63,692 bases of DNA from Dorea sp. (GCA_022769185.1 JALEKG010000038.1:1-63692), one strand, 5' to 3'. Positions 16,913 through 26,173 are shown, numbered from the stretch's first letter. Translations and numbers: made by a program. The notes: a model not told the origin generated them from the letters alone.

Positions 16913-17761
16913 ATGGAAATGTTATTGGATGTAATCATAGATACATGTCTGGACTGTCTGAAAATGCTTCCGTTTTTATTTGTTGCATTTTTAATGATTG
17001 AGGCACTTGAACATTATTCCAGTGAATTCACGGCAAAACTTCTGGCGAAAGTAGGAAAGGCAGGCCCCATTGTAGGAGCCATTGCCGGATGTGTTCCACA
17101 GTGTGGCTTTTCTGTTATGGCGGCAAATCTGTATGCCGGGGGAATCGTTTCGGTAGGAACGTTGTTATCTGTGTTTATCGCAACATCAGATGAAGCAATC
17201 CTGATCATACTTGGGAATCCGGACTATATCGGAGAGGTGGGAACACTTTTGATTACCAAAGTGGTAATTGCCATCGTGGCAGGATATATTATTGATATTT
17301 TCTTTCGAGAGAAGATATCTGTCCGGAAAGAAAATGGAAATCTGTGTCATGACTGTGGATGTCACAATGACCATGCGGGGATTATGAAACCTGCATGGAA
17401 TCATACGGTGAAGATTTTTGTATATCTTTTGATATTTACGGGAATTTTAAATCTGTGTATTGAAGTTCTTGGGATAGACAGACTGTCTGCAATATTGTTG
17501 GGAAATACGATTTTTCAGCCGGTGATTGCTGCAATTATTGGATTGATTCCGAACTGTGCTGCATCTGTGATTCTCACACAATTGTATTTAAGTGGTGCAA
17601 TCTCATTTGCATCGGTAATTGCAGGACTCTGTACAGGAGCCGGAATCGGGCTGGTGGTGCTGTTCCGTATGAATCATAATAAAAAAGAGAATTTTAAGAT
17701 CCTTGGAGCTTTATATGTCATAGCGGTCATAGCAGGAATTATCCTTGAAATAGGGATGTAA
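16913..17761 (+). CDS. Putative manganese transporter (ArsP_2-like)
   Basis: 282 residues with about eight to ten transmembrane segments in two related halves; each half carries a Cys-containing motif, AGCVPQCGFSVMAANLYAGG and GLIPNCAASVILTQLYLSGA, and the central loop is His/Cys-rich (CHDCGCHNDHAG), plausible for metal handling. The family is annotated putative manganese transporter, related to ArsP permeases. Internal symmetry and metal-binding loop support metal export; specificity is not established. No yybP-ykoY riboswitch is seen in the 138-nt upstream gap. A promoter-like AT-rich region and AGAAAGG precede ATG. Confidence 0.75.
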   Translation: MEMLLDVIIDTCLDCLKMLPFLFVAFLMIEALEHYSSEFTAKLLAKVGKAGPIVGAIAGCVPQCGFSVMAANLYAGGIVSVGTLLSVFIATSDEAILIILGNPDYIGEVGTLLITKVVIAIVAGYIIDIFFREKISVRKENGNLCHDCGCHNDHAGIMKPAWNHTVKIFVYLLIFTGILNLCIEVLGIDRLSAILLGNTIFQPVIAAIIGLIPNCAASVILTQLYLSGAISFASVIAGLCTGAGIGLVVLFRMNHNKKENFKILGALYVIAVIAGIILEIGM

Positions 17762-17846
17762 TAATCGAATATATTTTGTGAAAAACTTGACAAAGATTTT
17801 CCGAAAGCATATGATAAAAACAGAAAACTGCAAGGAGGAACTTAAT

Positions 17847-18800
17847 ATGACGACGAATAAAAGTAAAGTAGTGATCGTAGGATGTGGTCTGGTTGGATCT
17901 TCTACAGCATTCAGTCTGTTAACACAGGGAGTCTGTGACGAGATCATGATGGTGGATATCAATCAGGAAAAGGCCCTGGGAGAAGTTCTGGACTTAAAAG
18001 ATTGTGTGGAATATCTGAACAGAAACACGAAAGTTTATCAGGGAAGTTATGAGGACTGTGGGGATGCAGATATTATTGTGATCACAGCAGGAGCTCCTCC
18101 AAGGCAGGGACAGACTCGTCTGGATACACTGGAGGCGTCTGCAAAGATTACAAAGTCAATTGTAAAACCAATCATGGAAAGTGGATTTGATGGAATCTTC
18201 CTGATTATATCGAATCCGGTTGATATTATTGCGCATTATGTGCAGAAGTTATCCGGTCTTCCAAAGAATCAGGTAATCGGAACTGGTACAGCTCTGGATT
18301 CCGCGCGCCTGAAAAACTTTATCGCAGAGTTGATCCATGTAGATCCGAGAAGTGTATATGCTTTTTCAATGGGAGAACATGGAGATTCTCAGATGGTACC
18401 ATGGTCTGCCGTGACGGTCGCAGGAAAACCATTTTATGATATTATCCGTGACAATCCGGATCTGGTAGGAGATGTGGATCTGGATAATCTGGTTATGAAA
18501 ACTGCGCAGGAAGGCTGGGAGATTCTGAATAGAAAAGGTACTACTTATTATGGAGTTGCAACAACAGCAGTTGGTGTGATCAAGGCAATTCTCCATAATG
18601 AGAACCGGATCATCCCGGTGTCTACCTTGCTGGAAGGAGAGTATGGGGAAAAAGATGTATACTGTGGAGTTCCGGTAGTTCTGAACCGTACGGGAGCATC
18701 TGATGTTCTTGAAATTCATATGACTGGACAGGAATTGACAAGATTTAAAGAATCTGCGAAGGTAATTCGGGAATATACGCGTAAAATCATGGAATTTTAG
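17847..18800 (+). CDS. ldh: L-lactate dehydrogenase family protein
   Basis: 317 residues, usual LDH length. Rossmann motif VVIVGCGLVGSSTA (residues about 7-20), NAD contacts IIVITAGAPP, substrate Arg in TALDSARLK, catalytic His in SMGEHGDSQMVPWS, all LDH-type. The substrate-specificity loop reads PPRQGQTRLD; the position held by Gln in lactate and Arg in malate enzymes is Pro here, so another 2-hydroxy acid is possible. The ATG at 17847 has AAGGAGG at ideal distance; the upstream in-frame start at 17778 lies in AT-rich leader. Likely reduces pyruvate to L-lactate at the end of fermentation. Confidence 0.82.
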   Translation: MTTNKSKVVIVGCGLVGSSTAFSLLTQGVCDEIMMVDINQEKALGEVLDLKDCVEYLNRNTKVYQGSYEDCGDADIIVITAGAPPRQGQTRLDTLEASAKITKSIVKPIMESGFDGIFLIISNPVDIIAHYVQKLSGLPKNQVIGTGTALDSARLKNFIAELIHVDPRSVYAFSMGEHGDSQMVPWSAVTVAGKPFYDIIRDNPDLVGDVDLDNLVMKTAQEGWEILNRKGTTYYGVATTAVGVIKAILHNENRIIPVSTLLEGEYGEKDVYCGVPVVLNRTGASDVLEIHMTGQELTRFKESAKVIREYTRKIMEF

Positions 18801-18807
18801 GTTGGAA

Positions 18808-18835
18808 TTGCATTTTTTAAATATTGTGATATAAT
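18808..18835 (+). promoter_or_regulatory. Promoter of the DUF6465 gene
   Basis: TTGCAT (18808-18813), 16-nt spacer, TATAAT (18830-18835), directly upstream of the leader of the lysine-rich protein. Confidence 0.6.
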
Positions 18836-18881
18836 AGTCAAGACTAGGTGATGAGGCTTAGGATAATGAGGAGGAAATATC

Positions 18882-19301
18882 ATGGCTACAAAAAAAGTAA
18901 CACCAGCAACCAAGAAAACCGAAACTGCAAAAGTTGAGAGCGTAAAAGCAGAGGAAGTAAAGACTCCTGTAACCGAGGCAGCAGAAGAAAAGAAAGCGCC
19001 TGAGAAGAAAGCACCTGCAAAAAGGACTACGACGACAAAAGCGGCTGCAAAGAAACCGGCTGCAAAGAAAACGACAGTTAAGAAGACGACAGCAAAGAAA
19101 GAAATGAAGGTAAATACCTTCGTTGAATATTATGGAAAACAGGTAGAGGAGCAGGATATCGTTGCCAGAGTAAAGAAGTCCTGGACAGCTTCCGGAAAGA
19201 AAGTTGGAGATATCAAGACAATGGATCTGTACATAAAACCAGAAGAAGCAGCTGTATATTACGTGATCAACGGAACTGAAAAAGGAGCAGTTGTATTCTA
19301 G
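18882..19301 (+). CDS. Lys/Ala-rich DUF6465 protein
   Basis: 139 residues in two parts. Residues 1-75 are low-complexity, rich in Lys, Ala, Thr and Pro (repeats of AAKK, KTT, KAPAK), similar to histone H1 tails and to bacterial HU-like extensions. Residues about 76-139 form a small conserved domain (MKVNTFVEYYGKQVEEQDIV, VGDIKTMDLYIKPEEAAVYY) known as DUF6465. The tail would bind nucleic acid nonspecifically; the function of the domain is unknown. Strong promoter and GAGGAGG suggest high expression. Confidence 0.75.
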   Translation: MATKKVTPATKKTETAKVESVKAEEVKTPVTEAAEEKKAPEKKAPAKRTTTTKAAAKKPAAKKTTVKKTTAKKEMKVNTFVEYYGKQVEEQDIVARVKKSWTASGKKVGDIKTMDLYIKPEEAAVYYVINGTEKGAVVF

Positions 19302-19316
19302 GAAAGATGTAGGAAG

Positions 19317-19347
19317 AGAGGGCTGTATATCTGCGGATATGCAGCTC
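19317..19347 (+). terminator. Probable terminator after DUF6465 gene
   Basis: GAGAGGGCTGTATATC pairs with GATATGCAGCTC around a 4-nt loop; the following CGTTTGTGTT is a weak T tract, so termination may be partial. Confidence 0.45.
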
Positions 19348-19479
19348 GTTTGTGTTACAGGAGTTATTTTCGGGGAGTGAATGGCTGTTGTTATGTAAAA
19401 CACACTTTACGATTGTATGGCAGACTGATATAATATGTGTGGGTATAATAATTAATATGGGTTGGAGGGTTTTAGAACA

Positions 19480-20217
19480 ATGGAAGAAATGCTGAATATA
19501 CTAGGTATGTTAGAAAATGCAGATGGCCCTGTCAGTATATTTCTGGCAGCAAATAATCAGATGATCATGATTTCTATGATCGTAACGGTTGTAATTGGAC
19601 TTGTGATCGCAATATTTGGACTGAAGCTGATCCGGGTATTGTCCGCTTTGGTTGGACTTTTGCTTGGAGCAGGGATTGGATTTGTGATTGGAATTGCGTT
19701 AAATCTTGACAAAACACCGATGATCGTTCTGGTGGGAGTGGGAGCAGTCATTTTGTGTATTCTGATGGCGGTTCTGAAAAAATTCGGAATCTTCTTTTTG
19801 ATTTTCTTTTATAGTCTGGGGACATTATTCATGCTGTTGAAGCCGACAAGCCTGATTCTGGTTGTGATATGTCTGGTGGCATCGGTGATTCTCGCAGTAC
19901 TTGCTGTATTATTTACTGACCTTCTGGTAATTCTGATCACAGGAATCACAGGAGGAGTAGAGGCTGGTATGGCATTGCCGGTTCTGTTTGGAATGGGTGG
20001 AAATGTATGGATTGGTTATGCACTTAGTGCTGCTTTTTTTGTAATCGGATGTGTAATACAGACGATGATGCATTCTAGAAAAGTAGGGAAGAAAGAACGT
20101 ATTTATTCTAAAAAAGTAAAAGAAGAAGTATCTATGGAATCTGAGGTCGAGAAAGCAAGAATGATGCTGGATGATGATGACGTAGAAGATCTTGACGATG
20201 ATGATACAGAAAAATAA
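19480..20217 (+). CDS. Multi-pass membrane protein, DUF4203-like
   Basis: 245 residues with about seven hydrophobic helices between residues 25 and 205 (for example MIMISMIVTVVIGLVIAIFG and LVGLLLGAGIGFVIGIAL), then a basic stretch (HSRKVGKKERIYSKKVKEE) and a strikingly acidic tail ending in repeated Asp (DDDDVEDLDDDDTEK). The glycine-rich helix pairs resemble TM7S3/DUF4203 membrane proteins of unknown function. ATG at 19480 is served by GGAGGG at 19464-19469; TTG at 19462 would overlap that site. Acidic cytoplasmic tail may bind cations or a partner. Confidence 0.65.
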   Translation: MEEMLNILGMLENADGPVSIFLAANNQMIMISMIVTVVIGLVIAIFGLKLIRVLSALVGLLLGAGIGFVIGIALNLDKTPMIVLVGVGAVILCILMAVLKKFGIFFLIFFYSLGTLFMLLKPTSLILVVICLVASVILAVLAVLFTDLLVILITGITGGVEAGMALPVLFGMGGNVWIGYALSAAFFVIGCVIQTMMHSRKVGKKERIYSKKVKEEVSMESEVEKARMMLDDDDVEDLDDDDTEK

Positions 20218-20244
20218 GAAATATAATGAGTCCGTTTTATAACA

Positions 20245-20284
20245 CACCTCTTCTGCTATAGTAGTGGCTATAGAAGGAGAGGTG
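20245..20284 (+). promoter_or_regulatory. Hairpin enclosing the ribosome binding site of a small membrane protein
   Basis: CACCTCTTCTGCTATAG (20245-20261) pairs with CTATAGAAGGAGAGGTG (20268-20284) around TAGTGG, with one G-U pair and one mismatch. The right arm contains the AAGGAG that should initiate the small gene at 20292. It could be a terminator for the preceding gene, an RBS-sequestering switch, or both. Confidence 0.5.
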
Positions 20285-20291
20285 CTTTGTT

Positions 20292-20465
20292 ATGTTGAGA
20301 AGAATTAAAAATATCAATTTGATACTCGGAGTTACTGTACAGATTCTGGCGATGCTTTTTTATAGTTTTTCAGAAGCTTCCATCTCAGGATATTTTTATA
20401 TGGTTGTCTGGGTTATTTGTGCTCTTTTTATGAAAAGTTCTGTAAATTATGGGAAAAGAATCTAA
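20292..20465 (+). CDS. Small membrane protein (57 aa)
   Basis: Frame too short for usual gene finders: MLRRIKNINLILGVTVQILA opens a basic N-terminus followed by two hydrophobic segments (about residues 9-24 and 31-46) and a basic end (NYGKRI). AAGGAGAGG lies about 12 nt upstream, inside a stem-loop. Looks like a two-helix membrane protein with positive ends; no family recognised. Confidence 0.5.
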   Translation: MLRRIKNINLILGVTVQILAMLFYSFSEASISGYFYMVVWVICALFMKSSVNYGKRI

Positions 20466-20485
20466 TTCACAGTATTCGGGCTTAG

Positions 20486-20513
20486 TTGTATTTTAGTAAA
20501 GATGTGCTATAAT
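20486..20513 (+). promoter_or_regulatory. Promoter of the PHP phosphoesterase gene
   Basis: TTGTAT (20486-20491), 16-nt spacer, TATAAT (20508-20513), 31 nt before the ATG of the PHP gene. Confidence 0.6.
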
Positions 20514-20544
20514 ATGATTAAGATTATTGTGAAGGAGGCTTACT

Positions 20545-21393
20545 ATGAAACTTGATATGCATTGTCACGTACGGGAAGGTTCCGTGGACAGTAAAGTAAG
20601 CTTGGATGAGTACATCACGATCCTTAAGGAAAAAGGTTTTGATGGGATGCTGATTACAGATCATGATACTTATCATGGATATCGTCACTGGAAATATAAC
20701 ATGAAAGGAAAAGTGCACGAAGATTTTGTGGTGTTGAAAGGAATTGAATATGATACCTTGGATGCTGGCCATATTATCTGTATTATGCCGGAAGGGGTCA
20801 AGATGAGACTGCTGGAGCTGAAAGGCCTGCCAGCAAGCGTTCTAATTGATTTTGTACATCGCCATGGGGGGATTCTCGGTCCGGCTCATCCTTGCGGGGA
20901 GAAGTATCTGAGTTTTACAAACACAAGCAGATTCTATAAATCTCCGGAGTTGATCAAGCGTTTTGATTTTATTGAAGCTTTTAATGCATGTGAATCCAAA
21001 GAATCGAATGAAGGTGCGATGAAACTGGCGGAGAAGTATAAGAAACCTGGAATTGGAGGAAGTGATGCTCATAAGCAGGATTGTGTGGGGACAGGCTACA
21101 CGATATTACCAGAGCGTGTGACATGTGAGACGGAGCTGATCTCTCTGTTCCGGAAAAAAGTTCCGATTGAAGCAGGAGGAGAATTGTATGGGAAGACAGT
21201 CAAGGATAAGATGGGAGCGGCACATAAGATCCTGACATATTCTTTCTGGTTTTATAACAAAGGCGGTGCACTTTTAAAACAGCATCGCAGGACGGAAAAA
21301 GGAAAAATCGAGAATCCGATTGATCCGATCGATCCGATTGAGATGCCATATCTGCATAAGGTTCGTAAGTTGAGAATGAAATCGGATTTATAA
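20545..21393 (+). CDS. PHP-domain phosphoesterase
   Basis: 282 residues. Metal-binding PHP motifs are present: DMHCHVREGS (motif I), LITDHDTYHG (II), GPAHPCGE (III) and GGSDAHKQDCVGTGYT (IV), the layout of the YciV/TrpH-like family of Mn-dependent phosphoesterases (3',5'-nucleoside bisphosphate or small RNA targets). The C-terminal about 50 residues are unrelated to catalysis, are basic, and contain an in-frame tandem NPIDPIDPIE repeat. GAAGGAGG before ATG. Ends in a strong terminator. Confidence 0.85.
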   Translation: MKLDMHCHVREGSVDSKVSLDEYITILKEKGFDGMLITDHDTYHGYRHWKYNMKGKVHEDFVVLKGIEYDTLDAGHIICIMPEGVKMRLLELKGLPASVLIDFVHRHGGILGPAHPCGEKYLSFTNTSRFYKSPELIKRFDFIEAFNACESKESNEGAMKLAEKYKKPGIGGSDAHKQDCVGTGYTILPERVTCETELISLFRKKVPIEAGGELYGKTVKDKMGAAHKILTYSFWFYNKGGALLKQHRRTEKGKIENPIDPIDPIEMPYLHKVRKLRMKSDL

Positions 21394-21402
21394 TCAGATG
21401 AG

Positions 21403-21437
21403 AAAGAACTGTTGAAAAATTGCAACAGTTCTTTTTT
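21403..21437 (+). terminator. Terminator after PHP gene
   Basis: AAAGAACTGTTG and CAACAGTTCTTTTTT form a perfect stem with an 8-nt AT-rich loop and six Ts. Confidence 0.9.
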
Positions 21438-21562
21438 GTTGCCGTGCATGCGATAAAAATTGATGGTTCTTGAACTATTATGCATTCTTTCTTGCGTCAC
21501 TGTATTTATCTGTGTTAAAATACACCGTAAGACTAAGATAAAATAAGGAGGAACAGTTAGTT

Positions 21563-22837
21563 ATGGGAATGACAATGACGCAGAAAATATTGGCGGCTCA
21601 TGCAGGACTGGATTCTGTGACAGCCGGACAATTAATTGAAGCGAAATTAGACGTAGTTATGGCAAATGACATTACAGGACCAATGGCACTGCCAATTTTC
21701 AGAGAGATGGCTGAAACTGTATTTGATAAAGATAAAGTGGTTCTGGTACCAGATCATTTTACACCAAATAAGGATATTAAATCGGCTGAAAATTCAAAGG
21801 CAATCCGTGAATTCGCAAAAGCTCAGGGATTGTCCTGGTATTTTGAACAGGGGAAATCAGGTGTTGAGCATGCGATTCTTCCGGAAGCCGGAGTGGTGGC
21901 CGCCGGAGAATGTATCATTGGTGCAGATTCACATACTTGTACTTATGGGGCATTGGGAGCATTTTCTACTGGTGTCGGAACAACGGATATTGCGACCGGA
22001 ATGGCGACTGGAGAATTATGGTTTAAAGTTCCAAGTGCAATCAAGCTTGTGCTGACCGGAAAGCCGGGGCCTTATGTAAGTGGTAAGGATATTATGATTC
22101 ATATCATCGGAAAGATTGGCGTAGATGGTGCTCTTTATAAAACAATGGAATTTACAGGAGACGGTATTGCGAATCTTTCTATGGATGATCGCTTTACAAT
22201 AGCAAATATGGCAATTGAAGCCGGTGCAAAGAATGGAATCTTTCCGGTAGATGAGAAGACCGAGGAATATCTGAGAGAACATACGAAAAAGTCTTATATG
22301 ATTTATGAAGCAGATGCAGATGCGGAATATGACGAAGTGCTTGAGATCAATCTGTCAGAAGTACGTCCGACAGTAGCATTTCCACATCTTCCGGGCAATG
22401 CAAAGACAATCGATGAGATTGAGGCTATGGAACCGATCAAGATCGATCAGGTCGTGATTGGATCCTGTACGAACGGAAGAATGGAAGATATGAGAAAAGC
22501 AGCTGCTATTTTGAAAGGTCATACGGTTCATCCGGATGTACGTGTCATGGTTGTTCCTGCAACACAGAAAATCTATAAGCAGTGTATAAAAGAAGGACTT
22601 CTGGAGATTTTTGTAGATGCTGGCTGTGCAGTAAATACACCGAGCTGCGGACCTTGCATGGGCGGACATATGGGTGTTATGGCTGCAGGAGAAAAATGTG
22701 TTTCTACGACAAATCGTAATTTTGTCGGAAGAATGGGACATGTAGACTCTCTGATATATCTGGCTTCGCCGGAGGTGGCAGCCGCAAGCGCAATTGCAGG
22801 ATATATTGCGAATCCAGAGAAAGTAGGTGATAAATAA
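21563..22837 (+). CDS. leuC: 3-isopropylmalate dehydratase large subunit (LeuC/HACN type)
   Basis: 424-residue aconitase-superfamily large subunit. Fe-S ligands are seen as GSCTNGR (about residue 299) and [10 protein letters not shown] (about 358-361); substrate-binding [21 protein letters not shown] is intact. The 420-residue length is that of the two-subunit LeuC/homoaconitase type found in Clostridia and archaea. It isomerises 2- and 3-isopropylmalate in leucine synthesis, though closely related enzymes take dimethylmalate or other 2-alkylmalates. No leuA or leuB adjoins it. AAGGAGG lies 13 nt upstream; ATG 21572 is an alternative start. Stop overlaps leuD (TAATG). Confidence 0.85.
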   Translation: MGMTMTQKILAAHAGLDSVTAGQLIEAKLDVVMANDITGPMALPIFREMAETVFDKDKVVLVPDHFTPNKDIKSAENSKAIREFAKAQGLSWYFEQGKSGVEHAILPEAGVVAAGECIIGADSHTCTYGALGAFSTGVGTTDIATGMATGELWFKVPSAIKLVLTGKPGPYVSGKDIMIHIIGKIGVDGALYKTMEFTGDGIANLSMDDRFTIANMAIEAGAKNGIFPVDEKTEEYLREHTKKSYMIYEADADAEYDEVLEINLSEVRPTVAFPHLPGNAKTIDEIEAMEPIKIDQVVIGSCTNGRMEDMRKAAAILKGHTVHPDVRVMVVPATQKIYKQCIKEGLLEIFVDAGCAVNTPSCGPCMGGHMGVMAAGEKCVSTTNRNFVGRMGHVDSLIYLASPEVAAASAIAGYIANPEKVGDK

Positions 22838-23331
22838 TGAAGGCAGTAGGACATGTTTTTAAGTATGGAGACAATGTAGATACAGATGTGATTATACCGG
22901 CAAGATACCTGAATTCCTTTGATCCTCAGGAGCTTGCAAGTCATGCGATGGTTGATATTGATCCGGAATTTGTGAATAAAGTACAGCCGGGAGATATCAT
23001 TGTGGCAAATAAGAATTTTGGATGTGGTTCCTCCAGAGAGCATGCGCCATTGTGTCTGAAGACAGTAGGTGTAGGATGTGTAATTGCAGAGACATTTGCG
23101 AGAATCTTTTATAGAAATGCAATCAATATCGGATTGCCGATCATTGAATGTCCGGAGGCTGCAAAAGGCATTGATGCTGGGGATGAAGTAGAGATTGACT
23201 TTGACAGCGGCAAGATCTATAACCGTACAAAAGGGACAGAATTCCAGGGACAGCCTTTCCCACCATTTATGCAGGAACTGATCGCAGCCGGCGGATTAGT
23301 AAAATATACAAATAGTAAAAAAAATAAATAA
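22837..23331 (+). CDS. leuD: 3-isopropylmalate dehydratase small subunit
   Basis: 164-residue swivel-domain subunit partnering LeuC. Diagnostic motifs: [17 protein letters not shown] near the N-terminus and [12 protein letters not shown] (about residues 53-64), which contacts the substrate carboxylates, then [20 protein letters not shown]. The length is normal for the archaeal/clostridial type. Start codon overlaps the leuC stop, indicating coupled translation and an equimolar heterodimer. Confidence 0.9.
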   Translation: MKAVGHVFKYGDNVDTDVIIPARYLNSFDPQELASHAMVDIDPEFVNKVQPGDIIVANKNFGCGSSREHAPLCLKTVGVGCVIAETFARIFYRNAINIGLPIIECPEAAKGIDAGDEVEIDFDSGKIYNRTKGTEFQGQPFPPFMQELIAAGGLVKYTNSKKNK

Positions 23332-23342
23332 GGAGCACTGGT

Positions 23343-24620
23343 ATGAATCAAGAGAGGGGAAATGTGGCAGCATTGCTGCCAATAGGAGTATTCCTGATCA
23401 TATTTCTGGGTTCCGGTATCGTGATGGGGGATTTTTATGTGATGCCGGCAATCGTAGCTTTCCTGATTGCATTGTTTATTGCGTTTGTTCAGAATCGGAA
23501 ACTGAGTTTTAACGAAAAGATTGCGGTGGCGGCCAGAGGTGTGGGAGATGAGAATATTATTACAATGTGCCTGATCTATCTGTGTGCCGGTGCATTTTCC
23601 GGTGCGGTAACAGCAGCCGGCGGAGTAGAGAGTACAGTCAATCTTGGACTTTCTATCCTCCCACCGAATGTAGCGGTTGTCGGATTATTTATTATCGGAT
23701 GCTTTATCTCTGTATCTATGGGGACTTCCATGGGAACGATCGCGGCACTTGCACCGATTGCAGTGGGAATCAGCGAAAAAACTGGATTTGCATTAGCAAT
23801 CTGTATCGGTGCTGTAGTGTGTGGCGCAATGTTTGGAGATAATTTGTCCATGATATCTGACACAACAATTGCGGCGGTCAAAACGCAGGGATGTGAGATG
23901 CGGGATAAATTCCGGGAGAACTTTCTGATCGTACTTCCGGCTGCACTCCTTACGGTCTTGTTGTTCTTTGTGCTTACCATGCATGGAGACTGGGAATTAA
24001 GTGAGGAACTTACTTATCATATCTGGAGAGTTATACCTTATCTTCTGGTGCTGGTCGGTGCTCTGATAGGAATCAATGTATTTCTGGTACTGTTGGGAGG
24101 AACGGTTCTGTCTCTGGTTGTAGGAGTTGCAACCGGGAGCCTTGCTGTAGAAGAAATGTTTTCTGCGGTAGGAGATGGCGTGACCGGAATGTATGATATT
24201 ACAGTAATCTCTATGATCGTGGCATGTATTGTGTCACTGGTAAGAGAGTATGGGGGGATTCGCTTTATTCTTGATCTGATCAAGGAGAGGATTCAAGGAC
24301 AGCGCGGAGCGGAAGCAGGAATTGCAGGTCTTGCTCTTCTTGTAGATATATGTACCGCTAATAATACGGTAGCAATTGTTATGGCGGGACCGATTGCCAG
24401 AGAGATCAGTGACGAATATCAGATTTCACCAAGACGGTCAGCGTCGCTCCTGGATATTTTTACATCGGTCGGCCAGGGGCTGATCCCATATGGGGCACAG
24501 CTTCTGTCGGCGGCCAGTCTTACAGGCCTGACACCATTCGAGATTATACCGTATCTGTTCTATCCTATATTAATGGCGGTCAGCGCCGTGCTTTTCATCC
24601 TGTTTCGAAAAGCAGAATAA
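23343..24620 (+). CDS. NhaC-family Na+/H+ antiporter
   Basis: 425 residues with about eleven to twelve transmembrane helices. Family signatures: GCFISVSMGTSMGTIAALAP in the middle, ICIGAVVCGAMFGDNLSMISDTTIAA (GDNLS-SDT motif), and near the C-terminus DICTANNTVAIVMAGPIA. NhaC members exchange Na+ for H+, or swap organic acids (malate/lactate antiport). Only 11 nt after leuD and in the same direction, so it may move a related organic acid; that is inference from context. AAGGAG before ATG. Confidence 0.85.
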   Translation: MNQERGNVAALLPIGVFLIIFLGSGIVMGDFYVMPAIVAFLIALFIAFVQNRKLSFNEKIAVAARGVGDENIITMCLIYLCAGAFSGAVTAAGGVESTVNLGLSILPPNVAVVGLFIIGCFISVSMGTSMGTIAALAPIAVGISEKTGFALAICIGAVVCGAMFGDNLSMISDTTIAAVKTQGCEMRDKFRENFLIVLPAALLTVLLFFVLTMHGDWELSEELTYHIWRVIPYLLVLVGALIGINVFLVLLGGTVLSLVVGVATGSLAVEEMFSAVGDGVTGMYDITVISMIVACIVSLVREYGGIRFILDLIKERIQGQRGAEAGIAGLALLVDICTANNTVAIVMAGPIAREISDEYQISPRRSASLLDIFTSVGQGLIPYGAQLLSAASLTGLTPFEIIPYLFYPILMAVSAVLFILFRKAE

Positions 24621-24647
24621 AGAAAATATGGAAGAAGGAAGAGAGTA

Positions 24648-26135
24648 ATGGATTTACATTATAAAAGTACAAGAAATTCAAATCTGAGAGTAACAGCTTC
24701 CGAAGCAATTTTAACAGGACTTGCTCCGGATGGAGGACTGTTCGTGCCGGAGACGATTCCGACACTTGATGTTTCTATGGATGAGATGAAGAATATGAGT
24801 TATCAGGAAACTGCGTATGTTGTCATGAAGCAGTTCCTGACAGATTTTACGGAAGAAGAGTTAAAATCCTGTATCCGTAGAGCGTATGACAGTAAATTTG
24901 ATACGGAAGAGATTGTACCGCTGGTAAAGGTGGACAATACTTATTATTTGGAATTATTTCACGGAGCAACCATTGCTTTTAAGGATATGGCCCTTTCTAT
25001 TCTGCCGCATTTGATGATCACTTCTGCTAAGAAGAATCATGTGGAAAATGAAATCGTTATTCTGACAGCAACATCCGGGGATACTGGAAAAGCTGCGCTG
25101 GCAGGATTTGCAGACGTGGAAGGAACCAGAATCATTGTATTTTATCCGAAAAATGGTGTCAGCAGGGTACAGGAGCTTCAGATGGTAACACAAAAGGGAA
25201 AGAATGTAGATGTCGTTGCTATCCATGGAAACTTTGATAATGCCCAGAGTGGTGTGAAGGCAATGTTTGAAGACCAGCAGCTGGCAAAAGAACTGGCTGA
25301 GAATGGCTATCAGTTCTCTTCTGCAAATTCCATTAATATCGGACGTCTGGTCCCACAGGTGGTATATTATGTATATGCCTATGCAAAGCTTCTGGAAAAT
25401 GAGGAAATCAGCAAAGATGAAAAAATCAATGTTGTAGTGCCGACTGGAAATTTTGGGAATATTCTTGCGGCATATTATGCAAAACAGATGGGGGTACCGA
25501 TTGATAAACTGATCTGTGCATCCAATGAAAATAAAGTTCTTTTTGATTTCTTCCAGACGGGAACTTATGACAGAAACCGTGAGTTTGTTCTTACTTCTTC
25601 TCCATCTATGGATATTTTGATCTCCAGTAATCTGGAGCGTCTGATTTATCTGAGTGCGCAGGAAGATGATCAGAAGACGAAAAAGCTGATGGAAGAATTA
25701 AAAAATGGCGGAGTGTATGAAATTACCGAAGATATGAAAGATCGTTTGAAGGATTTCGTTGCCGGTTATGCAACAGAAGAAGAGTGTGCAGAGAATATCA
25801 AAGAAGTCTATGATAAAACAGGATACGTGATGGATACACATACAGCTGTGGCTTCTTATGTCTGCAAAAAATATCAGGAAAACACTCAGGACGCAAAAAA
25901 ATGTGTCATTGCTTCTACTGCCAGCCCGTATAAGTTCGTAAAAAGCGTTATGACTGCGATTGATGAAAAATATGCTGATGTTGATGAGTTCGAACTGTTG
26001 AAAGTTCTGGAAGACACTTCTGGAAGAGAGATGCCACAGGCAATCAAAGATATTCTGAAAGCAAATATTCTTCACACGCTGGAATGTGATACAGATCAGA
26101 TGAAAGAAACGGTTAAGCATATTTTGAATGTGTAA
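24648..26135 (+). CDS. thrC: Threonine synthase
   Basis: 495 residues, the long fungal/clostridial ThrC form. Converts O-phosphohomoserine to threonine with pyridoxal phosphate. PLP lysine is K112 in HGATIAFKDMALS; the phosphate cup is seen in ATSGDTGKAAL and VPTGNFGNILAAYYAK. The N-terminus MDLHYKSTRN matches the family. 27 nt after nhaC with GAAGGAAGAGAG; could share its transcript. Followed by a terminator at 26174. Confidence 0.93.
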   Translation: MDLHYKSTRNSNLRVTASEAILTGLAPDGGLFVPETIPTLDVSMDEMKNMSYQETAYVVMKQFLTDFTEEELKSCIRRAYDSKFDTEEIVPLVKVDNTYYLELFHGATIAFKDMALSILPHLMITSAKKNHVENEIVILTATSGDTGKAALAGFADVEGTRIIVFYPKNGVSRVQELQMVTQKGKNVDVVAIHGNFDNAQSGVKAMFEDQQLAKELAENGYQFSSANSINIGRLVPQVVYYVYAYAKLLENEEISKDEKINVVVPTGNFGNILAAYYAKQMGVPIDKLICASNENKVLFDFFQTGTYDRNREFVLTSSPSMDILISSNLERLIYLSAQEDDQKTKKLMEELKNGGVYEITEDMKDRLKDFVAGYATEEECAENIKEVYDKTGYVMDTHTAVASYVCKKYQENTQDAKKCVIASTASPYKFVKSVMTAIDEKYADVDEFELLKVLEDTSGREMPQAIKDILKANILHTLECDTDQMKETVKHILNV

Positions 26136-26173
26136 ATTTGTTTTTTAAAACAATAGATATATTTCATAAATGA

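Noticed and set aside
21438..21562. Possible T-box or leucine attenuator before leuC
   Set aside because: Gap is too short and lacks the GGGTGG core or a run of Leu codons.
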